A program made the position numbers and the translations under genes. The notes under the pieces were generated by a model. It ran no database searches. It saw only the letters and a list, made by a program, of their open reading frames with translations, and was not told the DNA's origin. DNA of 64,000 nt from Tepidibacter aestuarii (GTDB taxonomy: Bacteria > Bacillota > Clostridia > Peptostreptococcales > Peptostreptococcaceae): NCBI RefSeq assembly GCF_934924865.1, contig NZ_OW235315.1, positions 434,001 to 498,000 of the forward strand, read 5' to 3'. Shown here in pieces: positions 51,379-60,126 of this stretch. Within the stretch, counting starts at the first letter, position 1, and each line of letters starts with the position of its first letter.

Positions 51379-53130
51379 ATGAAAGTAATTAAGTTATATG
51401 TGGATGGAATGGTTTGTAATAGCTGTGAAAATATTATAGAAAATGTTTTGTTAGAAGTTGATGGAGTTATCAAAGTTAATGTAGTATTTAAAAATTCTAA
51501 TGTTGAGATAACTTATGATGAAAACAAAGTAAATGAGAAAACCTTAAAGAAAACTATTAAAAATGAAGGATATGAAGTTATTGAAAAACCGAATGATTCA
51601 AAAAAATCTACTTTTGGGTTGTTAATATTAATTTTTAGTATATTTTATATTGTAAAAAATACAGTAGGATTCAACTACATTCCAGAAGTAAATGAAGAAA
51701 TGGGATATGGATTGATTTTTATAGTTGGACTTTTAACTTCTATTCACTGCATTGCCATGTGTGGAGGAATTGCTCTATCTCAAAGTGTAAATAGTAATTC
51801 AAATAATAAAGTAAGAAGTTCTATACTTTATAATATAGGAAGAGTAATTTCATATACTTTAATTGGAGGTATAGTTGGTGGGTTAGGACAAATAATAACA
51901 CCTTCAGGTCAATTTAAGGGTATCGTTGCTGTTTTTGCAGGAATATTTATGATTTTATTAGGTTTAAAAATGCTAAATATAATTTATATTCCTAGGTTTT
52001 TTAAATTTAAAGTAGTAATGCCAAAGTTTATAACTAATAATATAAATAAAAATAATACTCTCACACCTTTTTTTATAGGTATTGCTAATGGATTTATGCC
52101 ATGTGGACCTCTTCAAACGATGCAATTATATGCGTTAGGAACAGGAAGTTTTGTAAAAGGAGCTTTATCAATGTTTTTATTTAGTTCAGGTACAGTTCCT
52201 CTTATGCTTGGTTTTGGAGCGATAACTTCAATCATAGATTCTAGATCTAATAAAAGAATATTAAAAATTAGTTCTATATTAGTTATAGTATTGGGTATAA
52301 TAATGGCAAATAGAGGGCTAGCGTTATCAGGATTAGCATTAGATATGCCAGGATTTGAAAACTCAAAAAAAGATATGCAACTAGCAAAAATAGAGAATGG
52401 AAAACAAGTAGTTAATTTAACGGTTAAGAGTAGTCAATATATACCAGACTCTAAAGTAGTTAAAGTAGGAGAACCGGTAAAAATAAATTTAGATATAGAA
52501 AGCTTAAATGGATGTAACAATCCAATTGTAATTTCAAAATATGGAATAGAAAAAGATTTAACCAAAGATAATAGTATTGAATTTATACCTGATACAGAAG
52601 GCCCTATAACTATAAGCTGTTGGATGGGAATGATTACAACAAAATTGTATGCAGTTAATGATTTAAGTGATGTTAATAATAATGAATTTGATTCAAAAGA
52701 AAACTATAATGAAGGATTTAGTGGTTCAGGTCTTTGCAGCGTTCAATCAGAAAATAAAGCTGTAATTGCAGATATAAAGGACAATAATCAAGTTATTGAG
52801 ATGAATGTAAATTCTAGTGGGTATAGTCCTAATATTTTAGTTGTACAAAAGGACATACCTGTTACTTGGGTTATAAATGGAGAGGAAGTTACCTATTGCA
52901 ATAACTCAATTATAATTAAAGGAACTGATTCAAAAATAGAGGTTAAAGAAGGAAAAAGTGGATTGAAATTCACACCAAATGAAACTGGTGAAATTGAATT
53001 TACATGCTGGATGGGTATGCTAGGCGGTAAAATAGTTGTAGTAGATGATATAAATAATGTAGATTTAAAATCATTAGAGGAAACAGCAAATCAAAATATT
53101 CAAAATGGTGGAGGCTGCTGTGGAAATTAA
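51379..53130 (+). CDS. HMA - TauE/SafE-like membrane - double cupredoxin-like fusion
   Basis: 583 residues. Residues ~1-70 are an HMA copper domain (GMVCNSCENI). Residues ~75-330 are a TauE/SafE-type membrane domain with TSIHCIAMCGGIALSQ and NGFMPCGPLQTMQLYALG, whose Cys are typical of its copper-associated branch. Two homologous extracytoplasmic beta domains follow (~345-435 and ~470-560), each ending CWMGM, a Cys/Met pair like the copper loop of cupredoxins. The tail GGGCCGN adds cysteines. It probably moves or stores copper at the membrane. Driven by sigma-54 promoter 5. Confidence 0.82.
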   Translation: MKVIKLYVDGMVCNSCENIIENVLLEVDGVIKVNVVFKNSNVEITYDENKVNEKTLKKTIKNEGYEVIEKPNDSKKSTFGLLILIFSIFYIVKNTVGFNYIPEVNEEMGYGLIFIVGLLTSIHCIAMCGGIALSQSVNSNSNNKVRSSILYNIGRVISYTLIGGIVGGLGQIITPSGQFKGIVAVFAGIFMILLGLKMLNIIYIPRFFKFKVVMPKFITNNINKNNTLTPFFIGIANGFMPCGPLQTMQLYALGTGSFVKGALSMFLFSSGTVPLMLGFGAITSIIDSRSNKRILKISSILVIVLGIIMANRGLALSGLALDMPGFENSKKDMQLAKIENGKQVVNLTVKSSQYIPDSKVVKVGEPVKINLDIESLNGCNNPIVISKYGIEKDLTKDNSIEFIPDTEGPITISCWMGMITTKLYAVNDLSDVNNNEFDSKENYNEGFSGSGLCSVQSENKAVIADIKDNNQVIEMNVNSSGYSPNILVVQKDIPVTWVINGEEVTYCNNSIIIKGTDSKIEVKEGKSGLKFTPNETGEIEFTCWMGMLGGKIVVVDDINNVDLKSLEETANQNIQNGGGCCGN

Positions 53131-53146
53131 TTTTTATTTAATGGTA

Positions 53147-53206
53147 TTGACAAGAATATCTGCATATGTTTAAATGGAATTACAACCACCCCTCATAGGG
53201 GGGTGG
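53147..53206 (+). promoter_or_regulatory. Promoter and CsoR-type operator of csoR-copA
   Basis: TTGACA (53147-53152), 17 nt, TTAAAT (53170-53175), then CCACCCC (53186-53192) and GGGGTGG (53200-53206). The G/C-tract pseudo-palindrome in an AT-rich genome matches the form of CsoR operators and lies at the expected transcription start. Confidence 0.8.
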
Positions 53207-53224
53207 GGTATGGAGGTGTTGCTT

Positions 53225-53488
53225 TTGGATAAGAACCAAGAAGTTGCTGTACATAATTTAAAGACGGCTAGAGGTCAAATCGATGGAATTCTAAAAATGA
53301 TAGAGGATGAAAGATATTGTATAGATATATCAAATCAGATAATATCAGCTCAATCTTTATTAAAAAAGGCAAATTTGACTATATTAAAAAATCATTTAAA
53401 TAGTTGTATAAAAAACTCTTTTAAAGATGACGAATATGAAAAAATAGAAGAAGTATCTAAAATAATAGAGCGAATTATAGGAAAGTAG
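53225..53488 (+). CDS. csoR: Copper-sensing repressor CsoR
   Basis: 87 residues from TTG 53225; GGAGGTG precedes it by ~8 nt and the start then aligns with other CsoR proteins. An upstream ATG at 53174 would translate through the operator. All-helical, with Cu(I) ligands Cys32, His57 and Cys61 (YCIDIS, KNHLNSC) conserved. Cu(I) binding releases DNA, so the operon including copA is induced by copper. It gives a control layer separate from the sigma-54 system. Confidence 0.92.
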   Translation: MDKNQEVAVHNLKTARGQIDGILKMIEDERYCIDISNQIISAQSLLKKANLTILKNHLNSCIKNSFKDDEYEKIEEVSKIIERIIGK

Positions 53489-53531
53489 TTTTGGGCATAA
53501 TGAAATTTAATTAAAAGGAGTGAGATTAGCT

Positions 53532-55976
53532 ATGAATAAAAGTTTTAATATAGAGGGTCTACATTGTGCTTCTTGTGTAAATGCTCTAGAAAAAGCAATG
53601 CATAAATTGGAAGGAGTACAAGAAGCTAGCGTTAACTTAGCAACAAATAAAATGGAAATAAAATATAAAGAAGATGTTATTTCTGAACAAGAAATCGTAG
53701 AGGCTGTAAGTAAGGCTGGATTTAAAGCAATTACTAATGAAAATATAAGAGAAATTGTTATTCCAGTACAAGGAATGACTTGAGCATCTTGCGTAAGTGC
53801 TGTTGATAGGGCTATCAACAAATTAGACGGAATAAAATCTGTAGATGTAAACATCGCTACTAATAAAGCAAAAGTGATTTATGATGCAGATAAGGTAAGA
53901 ATTTCAGAAATAAAAAATGCAATCGAAAAAGCTGGATATACACCTTTAGATATAGAAGCTGAGGAAATACAAGATCAAGATAAAGAAAAAAAAGAAAAAG
54001 AAATAAAAACATTGTTTAAAAAGTTTATCTTATCTGCTATATTTACAACACCTCTTTTTTATATTGCGATGGGCCATATGATTGGGTTACCGCTACCTAA
54101 TATTATTGATCCTATGCATAACCCACTAAATTTTGCATTAGTTCAAATACTTTTAACTATACCTGTAGTAATAGCAGGGTATAAGTTTTATACTGTAGGG
54201 TTTAGGTCGCTATTTAGAGGAAGCCCAAATATGGATTCGCTAATAGCTGTAGGAACAAGTTCAGCTATCGTATATGGTTTATATGCTATATATCAAATTA
54301 TTAATGGAAATGTAGAGTATGCAAAGGATTTGTACTTTGAAACAGCAGGAGTTATTATAACTCTAATACTTCTTGGAAAATACTTAGAATCAGTTTCAAA
54401 AGGAAAGACTTCAGAGGCTATAAAAAAGCTTGTAGGTATGCAGCCTAAAACTGCAATAGTTATTCAAGATGGGGAGGAAATAACTATTGCTATTGAAGAA
54501 GTTGAAGAAGGAGATATAGTACTAGTAAAACCTGGAGAAAAGATTCCTGTTGATGGAGTTGTTATAGAAGGTCATACTTCTGTTGATGAATCTATGCTTA
54601 CAGGAGAAAGTATTCCAGTTGAGAAAAAATCAGGAGATAAGGTAGTAGGAGCGAGTATTAATAAAAATGGTGTAATTAAATTTAAGGCAACTAAAGTAGG
54701 AAAAGATACAGCTCTTTCTCAAATTATTAAGTTAGTAGAAGAGGCACAAGGAAGTAAAGCACCTATTGCAAAGCTTGCAGACGTAATAGCAGGTTATTTT
54801 GTTCCTATAGTTATGGGAATTGCTTTAATATCAGGAGTTGCTTGGTATATTTCGGGTGAGTCTTTAATATTCTCTTTAACTATATTCATATCTGTTCTAG
54901 TTGTAGCTTGCCCATGTGCGTTAGGACTTGCAACTCCAACAGCTATAATGGTTGGAACAGGAAAAGGAGCAGAAAATGGAGTTTTAATTAAAAGTGGAGT
55001 AGCACTTGAATCAGCTCACAAAATAGAAACAATTGTATTTGATAAAACGGGAACTATAACAGAAGGAAAGCCAGAAGTTACAGATATAATCACTTTAGAT
55101 AATTACGCACAAGAAGAACTACTTCAAATTGCAGCCTCTGCTGAAAAAGGATCAGAACATCCATTAGGGGAAGCTATTGTAAGAGGAGCAGAAGAAAAAA
55201 ATATTTCTTTATTAAATTTGGATAAGTTCTATGCTATACCTGGTCATGGAATAGAAGTTGAAATAAAAAGCAAACAAATATATTTAGGTAATGAAAAATT
55301 AATGAGAGACAAGAATATAGACATAAGCTTGAAAGAAGAATCTGATAAGCTTGCAGGTGAAGGAAAAACACCGATGTATATGGCTGTTGACGATAAACTA
55401 GAAGGGATTATCGCTGTTGCAGATGTAGTAAAAGAAAGTAGTAAAAAAGCTATAGATATGCTTCATGATATGGGAATAGAAGTTGCTATGATTACAGGTG
55501 ATAATAAGAAAACTGCTAGTGCTATTGCAAAGCAAGTTGGAATAGATGTAGTTTTAGCAGAAGTACTTCCTGAAGATAAATCAAATGAAGTTAAAAAGCT
55601 TCAAGGAAAAAATAAAGTTGTAGCCATGGTTGGAGATGGTATAAATGATGCTCCAGCTTTAGCTCAAGCAGATATAGGTATTGCTATTGGTTCTGGTACA
55701 GATGTAGCAATGGAATCAGCAGATATAGTTCTTATGAAAAGTGATTTAGTAGATGTTGTTACAGCTATAAAATTAAGCAAAAGTACTATAAGAAATATTA
55801 AGCAAAATTTATTCTGGGCATTTGCATATAACACTGCAGGAATACCTCTTGCAGCAGGAGTGTTTTATGCACTAGGTGGACCGAAGCTTAATCCGATGTT
55901 TGCAGCAGGGGCCATGGCTTTAAGTTCTGTATCTGTAGTAACTAATGCTTTAAGACTGAGAAAATTTAAAGCATAA
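53532..55976 (+). CDS. copA: Copper-exporting P1B-ATPase CopA with in-frame UGA at metal-site Cys (candidate selenoprotein)
   Basis: One frame of 814 codons if UGA 53781-53783 is read through. HMA1 (~3-68) has GLHCASC; HMA2 (~77-142) has GMT-UGA-ASC, so codon 84 replaces the first Cys of GMTCASC. The rest is intact: TGES, the CPC motif in [12 protein letters not shown], phosphorylation site DKTGT, SEHPLG, and [11 protein letters not shown] hairpin at 53801-53820 suits selenocysteine insertion. ATG 53532 follows AAAAGGAG; GTG 53520 overlaps it. Exports Cu(I) across the cytoplasmic membrane; co-transcribed with csoR. Alternatives: a nonsense mutation or sequencing error. Confidence 0.85.
53801..53820 (+). 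promoter_or_regulatory. Candidate bacterial SECIS hairpin in copA
   Basis: TGTTGATA (53801-53808) pairs perfectly with TATCAACA (53813-53820) around loop GGGC (53809-53812). The loop starts 25 nt after the UGA and its first two bases are G. This matches the general bacterial SECIS rules: stem-loop close behind the UGA, small apical loop with G in the first two positions. Confidence 0.7.
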
Positions 55977-56031
55977 TATGAAAATTTAGATAGTTATATC
56001 TAAAAATATAGCTAAAAGATAGGTGAATTAT

Positions 56032-56214
56032 ATGATGGTATTTTTATTATTTATTGTAGTATTAATTATATACTTACTAAATAACAATAGTTTATCATAC
56101 AATAAAAGATATAATGAAAGCGATAAAGCTATAGAAATTCTAAAAGAAAAATATGCAAAAGGTGAAATTACAGAAGAAGAATATAAGCATAAACTTAAAA
56201 TATTAAATTCATAG
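56032..56214 (+). CDS. Small membrane protein with SHOCT domain 2
   Basis: About 60 residues: one N-terminal transmembrane helix (VFLLFIVVLIIYLL) and a C-terminal SHOCT motif (KAIEILKEKYAKGEITEEEY). ATG 56032 has ATAGGTGA before it. It ends the csoR-copA operon and resembles the SHOCT protein at 41196 (sigma-54 controlled), so both copper regulons encode a version. Confidence 0.78.
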   Translation: MMVFLLFIVVLIIYLLNNNSLSYNKRYNESDKAIEILKEKYAKGEITEEEYKHKLKILNS

Positions 56215-56243
56215 ATTGAAAATTGTATAATTGCTTTACCTAT

Positions 56244-56282
56244 AACAAATAGTCCAGTATAAAAAGTACTGGGCTATTTGTT
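56244..56282. terminator. Terminator of the csoR-copA operon
   Basis: AACAAATAG-CCAGTA pairs with TACTGG-CTATTTGTT (one mismatch), continuing to an A/T-rich tail. Confidence 0.85.
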
Positions 56283-56312
56283 AATAAAAAACTGTATATT
56301 TTAAAAATAATA

Positions 56313-56373
56313 TTGACACATTAAAGAACATACGCATATACTGTATATAGATATATTTAAATGTATCTATATA
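56313..56373 (+). promoter_or_regulatory. acr3 promoter and ArsR-type operator
   Basis: TTGACA (56313-56318), 18 nt, TATACT (56337-56342). Directly downstream TATATAGATA (56344-56353) and TATCTATATA (56364-56373) form a perfect 10-bp inverted repeat around TATTTAAATG. The arsR promoter at 59728 has the same layout and a related repeat. Confidence 0.8.
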
Positions 56374-56440
56374 AAAAGGATATAAATTAGAACACAAAAT
56401 AAATTTTATAAATGAAACACAAGAAGGAGGTATTTCTATA

Positions 56441-57490
56441 ATGAAAGAAAAAAACAAAAAAAATGTAGGGTTAGACTTTTTTGGTAGGTATCTTACAATA
56501 TGGGTGACTATATGCATAATAGTAGGAGTATCTATAGGTCAAATTTTTCCTGCTTTTCCTAGGGCATTAAGCAAATTTGAATATGCAAAAGTATCAATTC
56601 CAGTAGCTATACTTATATGGATTATGATTTATCCTATGATGCTTAAAATTGATTTTTCAAGCATTGTAAATGCTACGAAAAAACCAAAAGGACTTACAGT
56701 AACTTGCGTTACAAACTGGCTAATAAAACCATTTACTATGTATTTAATCGCAGGATTTTTCTTGAAAATAGTTTTTAAGAACTTAATTCCAGCAAATCTA
56801 GCATCTGATTATCTAGCGGGAGCATTACTTTTAGGAGCAGCACCTTGTACAGCTATGGTATTTGTTTGGAGCCATTTAACAGAGGGGGATCCTGCTTATA
56901 CAGTAGTTCAAGTTGCTATAAACGATTTAATTTTACTATTTGCATTTACACCTATAGTTGCATTTTTACTTGGAGTAAGTGATGTAGTAGTACCGTATGA
57001 TACATTATTTTTATCAGTTGCTTTATTTGTAGTTATTCCTTTGGTTGGAGGGTATTTATCTAGAAAATATATTATAAAAAACAAAGGAATAGAGTATTTT
57101 GAAAATATATTTCTTAAAAAATTTGACAATATAACAATAATAGGGTTGTTGCTTACTTTAATTATAATATTTTCTTTCCAAGGAGAGGTAATACTTAACA
57201 ATCCAATGCATATTGCATTAATAGCTGTACCGCTTATAATTCAAACAGTTTTTATATTTTTTATTGCATATTTTTGGGCAAAAGAGTGGAAACTACCTCA
57301 TAATATAGCGGCACCTGGAGCAATGATTGGAGCAAGTAACTTTTTTGAATTAGCAGTAGCTGTTGCAATATCTTTATTTGGTTTACAATCTGGAGCAGCT
57401 CTTGCAACTGTCGTTGGAGTATTAGTTGAGGTTCCTTTAATGCTTGCTCTTGTTAAAATAGCAAATAAAACTAAACATTGGTTTAAGTAA
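56441..57490 (+). CDS. acr3: Arsenite efflux permease Acr3
   Basis: 349 residues, ten transmembrane helices, bile-acid/arsenite symporter family. The essential Cys136 is in LGAAPCTAMVFVWS, with FFELAVAVAISLFG in the late helix carrying the conserved Glu. Exports As(III) from the cytoplasm by proton exchange. Strong AAGGAGG site. First gene of acr3-arsD-arsA; ArsA with Acr3 is a combination known from several arsenic operons. Confidence 0.93.
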   Translation: MKEKNKKNVGLDFFGRYLTIWVTICIIVGVSIGQIFPAFPRALSKFEYAKVSIPVAILIWIMIYPMMLKIDFSSIVNATKKPKGLTVTCVTNWLIKPFTMYLIAGFFLKIVFKNLIPANLASDYLAGALLLGAAPCTAMVFVWSHLTEGDPAYTVVQVAINDLILLFAFTPIVAFLLGVSDVVVPYDTLFLSVALFVVIPLVGGYLSRKYIIKNKGIEYFENIFLKKFDNITIIGLLLTLIIIFSFQGEVILNNPMHIALIAVPLIIQTVFIFFIAYFWAKEWKLPHNIAAPGAMIGASNFFELAVAVAISLFGLQSGAALATVVGVLVEVPLMLALVKIANKTKHWFK

Positions 57491-57519
57491 AAAATAATTA
57501 ATAAAAAGGAGTAGTTTTT

Positions 57520-57882
57520 ATGAAAAAAATGATTATATTTGACCCAGCAATGTGTTGTTCAACAGGAGTTTGTGGACCTTCAGTAGATCCAGAATTACTG
57601 AGAGTATCAACGATTATTAATAATTTGAAAAATAATGGAGTAATGGTTGAAAGATATAATTTATCAAGTGAACCACAGGCATTTGTAGATAATAAAATGA
57701 TAAATGAATTATTAAATAGTGAAGGCGTAGGTATTTTACCCGTGACAATTATAGATGATAAGGTAGTTAAGACTAAGGAATATCTTAAAACTGAGGAATT
57801 TTATAAATTATTAGATTTAGCAAATGATGTATCTAAAGCTTCGAAACCTAATGGATGCAATTGTAAAGATGGATGTTGCTAA
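57520..57882 (+). CDS. arsD: Arsenic metallochaperone ArsD
   Basis: 120 residues, thioredoxin-like. As(III) ligands are the N-terminal MCCSTGVC (Cys12, Cys13, Cys18), and vicinal pairs at the C-terminus (CNCKDGCC) are as in longer ArsD proteins. Hands arsenite to ArsA encoded 20 nt downstream. Ribosome site AAAAGGAG. Confidence 0.93.
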   Translation: MKKMIIFDPAMCCSTGVCGPSVDPELLRVSTIINNLKNNGVMVERYNLSSEPQAFVDNKMINELLNSEGVGILPVTIIDDKVVKTKEYLKTEEFYKLLDLANDVSKASKPNGCNCKDGCC

Positions 57883-57901
57883 TTATAAAGGAGCGATATA
57901 G

Positions 57902-59644
57902 ATGACTAGCTTTAATCCTAATAAAATAGATTTAACTAAATACTTATTTTTTACAGGAAAAGGTGGGGTTGGGAAAACATCAACAGCTTGTGCTACTGCC
58001 ATAACTTTAGCGGATCAAGGTAAAAAGGTTATGCTTATAAGTACAGATCCAGCTTCAAACTTACAGGATGTATTCAATACTGATTTAAATAATAAAGGTG
58101 TTCAGATAAAAGAAGTTCCAAATCTAGTAGTAGCTAATTTTGATCCAGAGGAGGCTGCAAAAGAATATAAAGAAAGTGTTGTAGGCCCTTATAGAGGAAA
58201 GCTACCTGATGTAGTAATAAAAAATATGGAAGAACAACTTTCTGGTTCATGCACAGTTGAAATAGCAGCATTCAATGAATTTTCAAATTTCATAACGGAT
58301 AAAAAAGCAAAAGAAGAATTTAACCATATTATATTTGATACTGCACCAACAGGTCATACTCTTAGAATGCTGCAACTTCCATCGGCTTGGAGTAATTTTA
58401 TTAGTGACAATAAGCATGGTGCATCATGCTTAGGTCAATTAGCAGGACTTGAGAGTAAAAGAGAGGTTTATAAAAATGCAGTAGATATCTTAGCAAATAA
58501 AAACTTAACAACTCTGATATTAGTTTCTCGTCCAGAAGAATCTCCTTTAAAGGAAGCGGAAAGAGCATCAAAGGAGCTTTTAGATTTAGAAATAAACAAT
58601 CAAATCCTTATAATAAATGGATTACTTAAAGATTCTGATGATGACTTATCTACAAATATTTTTAAGAAACAGCAAGAGGCGTTACAAAATATATCAAGAC
58701 ATTTAAGTGAATTACAAATATTTGAAATTCCACTTAGGCCATATAATGTTACTGGTATAGAAAATATAAGAGCATTTTTAAAAGAAGATAATGTTAAGTA
58801 TAGTAATGAGACTCTAAACATAGAGGTTATACCTAAGTTAAAGGATATTGTTGAAAATCTATATAGTTCTAATAAAAAGGTTATTTTTACAATGGGAAAA
58901 GGTGGCGTTGGTAAAACAACTATAGCTGCTACCATTGCACTTGGCCTTGCTAAAAAAGGTAAAAAAGTTCATCTAACAACTACTGACCCAGCAGCTCATT
59001 TAAAATTTATACTTGATGAAAGCTATGGAATTACATTAAGCCATATTGATGAGAAAAAAGAACTTGAAAAGTATAAAAAGGAAGTATTGAGCAAAGCAAG
59101 AGAAACTATAGGAGAAGAAGATCTTGCTTATATAGAAGAAGATTTAAGGTCTCCTTGTACTCAAGAGATAGCTGTATTCAGAGCTTTTGCACAGATAGTT
59201 GAAAGATGCGAAAATGAAGTTGTCGTAATAGATACAGCACCAACTGGACATACGCTTCTACTTTTAGATTCAACTCAAAGCTATCATAAAGAAATTGAGC
59301 GTTCACAGGGCAATATTCCTAAATCAGTAAAAAAACTTTTACCAAGATTGAGAAATGAAGAAGAAACAGAAGTTATAATAGTAACTTTAGCTGAAGCAAC
59401 GCCAGTATATGAAGCTATGAGGTTGCAAGATGATTTAAATCGTGCAGGAATAAATAGCAAGTGGTGGATAATTAATTCAAGTTTATTCGCTACAGATACA
59501 ACTAATAAAATTCTTAAAGCAAAAGCAAGTAATGAAATAGTTTGGATAAATAAAGTTAATGAAATTTCAAAAGGTAGTCTTGCAGTTATTAAATGGAATA
59601 ACGAAGAGATTAAAGGTGAAAAGTTATTAGATTTACTAATGTAA
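57902..59644 (+). CDS. arsA: Arsenical pump ATPase ArsA
   Basis: 580 residues, two homologous halves each with a P-loop: GKGGVGKTSTA (~20) and GKGGVGKTTIA (~335). Signal-transduction DTAPTGHTLR and DTAPTGHTLL motifs follow in each. Cytosolic ATPase that energises arsenite export by the membrane partner, here Acr3 rather than ArsB. AAGGAGCG ribosome site. Ends the operon; terminator follows. Confidence 0.94.
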   Translation: MTSFNPNKIDLTKYLFFTGKGGVGKTSTACATAITLADQGKKVMLISTDPASNLQDVFNTDLNNKGVQIKEVPNLVVANFDPEEAAKEYKESVVGPYRGKLPDVVIKNMEEQLSGSCTVEIAAFNEFSNFITDKKAKEEFNHIIFDTAPTGHTLRMLQLPSAWSNFISDNKHGASCLGQLAGLESKREVYKNAVDILANKNLTTLILVSRPEESPLKEAERASKELLDLEINNQILIINGLLKDSDDDLSTNIFKKQQEALQNISRHLSELQIFEIPLRPYNVTGIENIRAFLKEDNVKYSNETLNIEVIPKLKDIVENLYSSNKKVIFTMGKGGVGKTTIAATIALGLAKKGKKVHLTTTDPAAHLKFILDESYGITLSHIDEKKELEKYKKEVLSKARETIGEEDLAYIEEDLRSPCTQEIAVFRAFAQIVERCENEVVVIDTAPTGHTLLLLDSTQSYHKEIERSQGNIPKSVKKLLPRLRNEEETEVIIVTLAEATPVYEAMRLQDDLNRAGINSKWWIINSSLFATDTTNKILKAKASNEIVWINKVNEISKGSLAVIKWNNEEIKGEKLLDLLM

Positions 59645-59651
59645 ACAAAAC

Positions 59652-59697
59652 ATCCACTATAAGTAAAATAATATTTTTCTAATAGTGGATTTTTTTA
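59652..59697. terminator. Terminator after arsA
   Basis: ATCCACTAT pairs with ATAGTGGAT over a 21-nt loop, then seven Ts. Confidence 0.82.
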
Positions 59698-59727
59698 TTG
59701 AACTATTATATATATAGGAAAATTATG

Positions 59728-59782
59728 TTGACATACTAAATTTTATATGGATATACTTCATATATAGATTTAAATACATATA
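59728..59782 (+). promoter_or_regulatory. arsR promoter and operator
   Basis: TTGACA (59728-59733), 18 nt, TATACT (59752-59757), then an imperfect palindrome centred on ATTTAAAT (59761-59782) beginning TATATAGATTTAAAT. It resembles the acr3 operator, so ArsR likely represses both. Confidence 0.75.
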
Positions 59783-59799
59783 TGGAGGTTAAACAAAAT

Positions 59800-60111
59800 A
59801 TGGACAAAATGGTTGAAATATTTAAAGCTTTATCTGATAAAAATAGACTCCTTATTTTAGATATGCTTTCATGTGGAGAATTATGTGCCTGCGATATTAT
59901 AGAAGGATTAAACTTAACTCAACCGACTATTTCTCATCATATGAAGATTTTACAAAAGGCAAATTTAGTAAATGTAAAAAAAGAAGGAAAGTGGATGAGA
60001 TATTCTTTAAATTTAGAAGTTATAAAAAAATCAATAGATTATATAAACATACTTTCATCACCTAAAGAAGATTGTATTTGTAAAGGAATAAAAAAAGATT
60101 GTAATGACTAA
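59800..60111 (+). CDS. arsR: Arsenic-responsive repressor ArsR
   Basis: 103 residues, winged helix. The metal site is ELCACD at the start of the recognition region (Cys pair), followed by LTQPTISHHMKIL. As(III) binding releases DNA. ATG 59800 has ATGGAGG 11 nt upstream; an ATG at 59782 lies inside that site. Unusually, it is transcribed from its own promoter downstream of acr3-arsD-arsA, and it leads a second short operon with the phosphoesterase at 60127. Confidence 0.92.
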   Translation: MDKMVEIFKALSDKNRLLILDMLSCGELCACDIIEGLNLTQPTISHHMKILQKANLVNVKKEGKWMRYSLNLEVIKKSIDYINILSSPKEDCICKGIKKDCND

Positions 60112-60126
60112 ATGGAGGGAATTAAT

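Noticed and set aside
53874..55976. Separate CopA gene starting at GTG 53874
   Set aside because: There is no ribosome site and the start would fall in the middle of the second HMA domain; the same frame continues upstream to the UGA and beyond.
56220..56240. Possible sigma-54 promoter (ATAATTGCTTT) after the copA operon
   Set aside because: No TGG element at the required distance, and a terminator follows at once.
56281..56517. Leftward 78-codon frame across the acr3 promoter
   Set aside because: It covers the promoter and operator of acr3 and part of its coding sequence, with no ribosome site.
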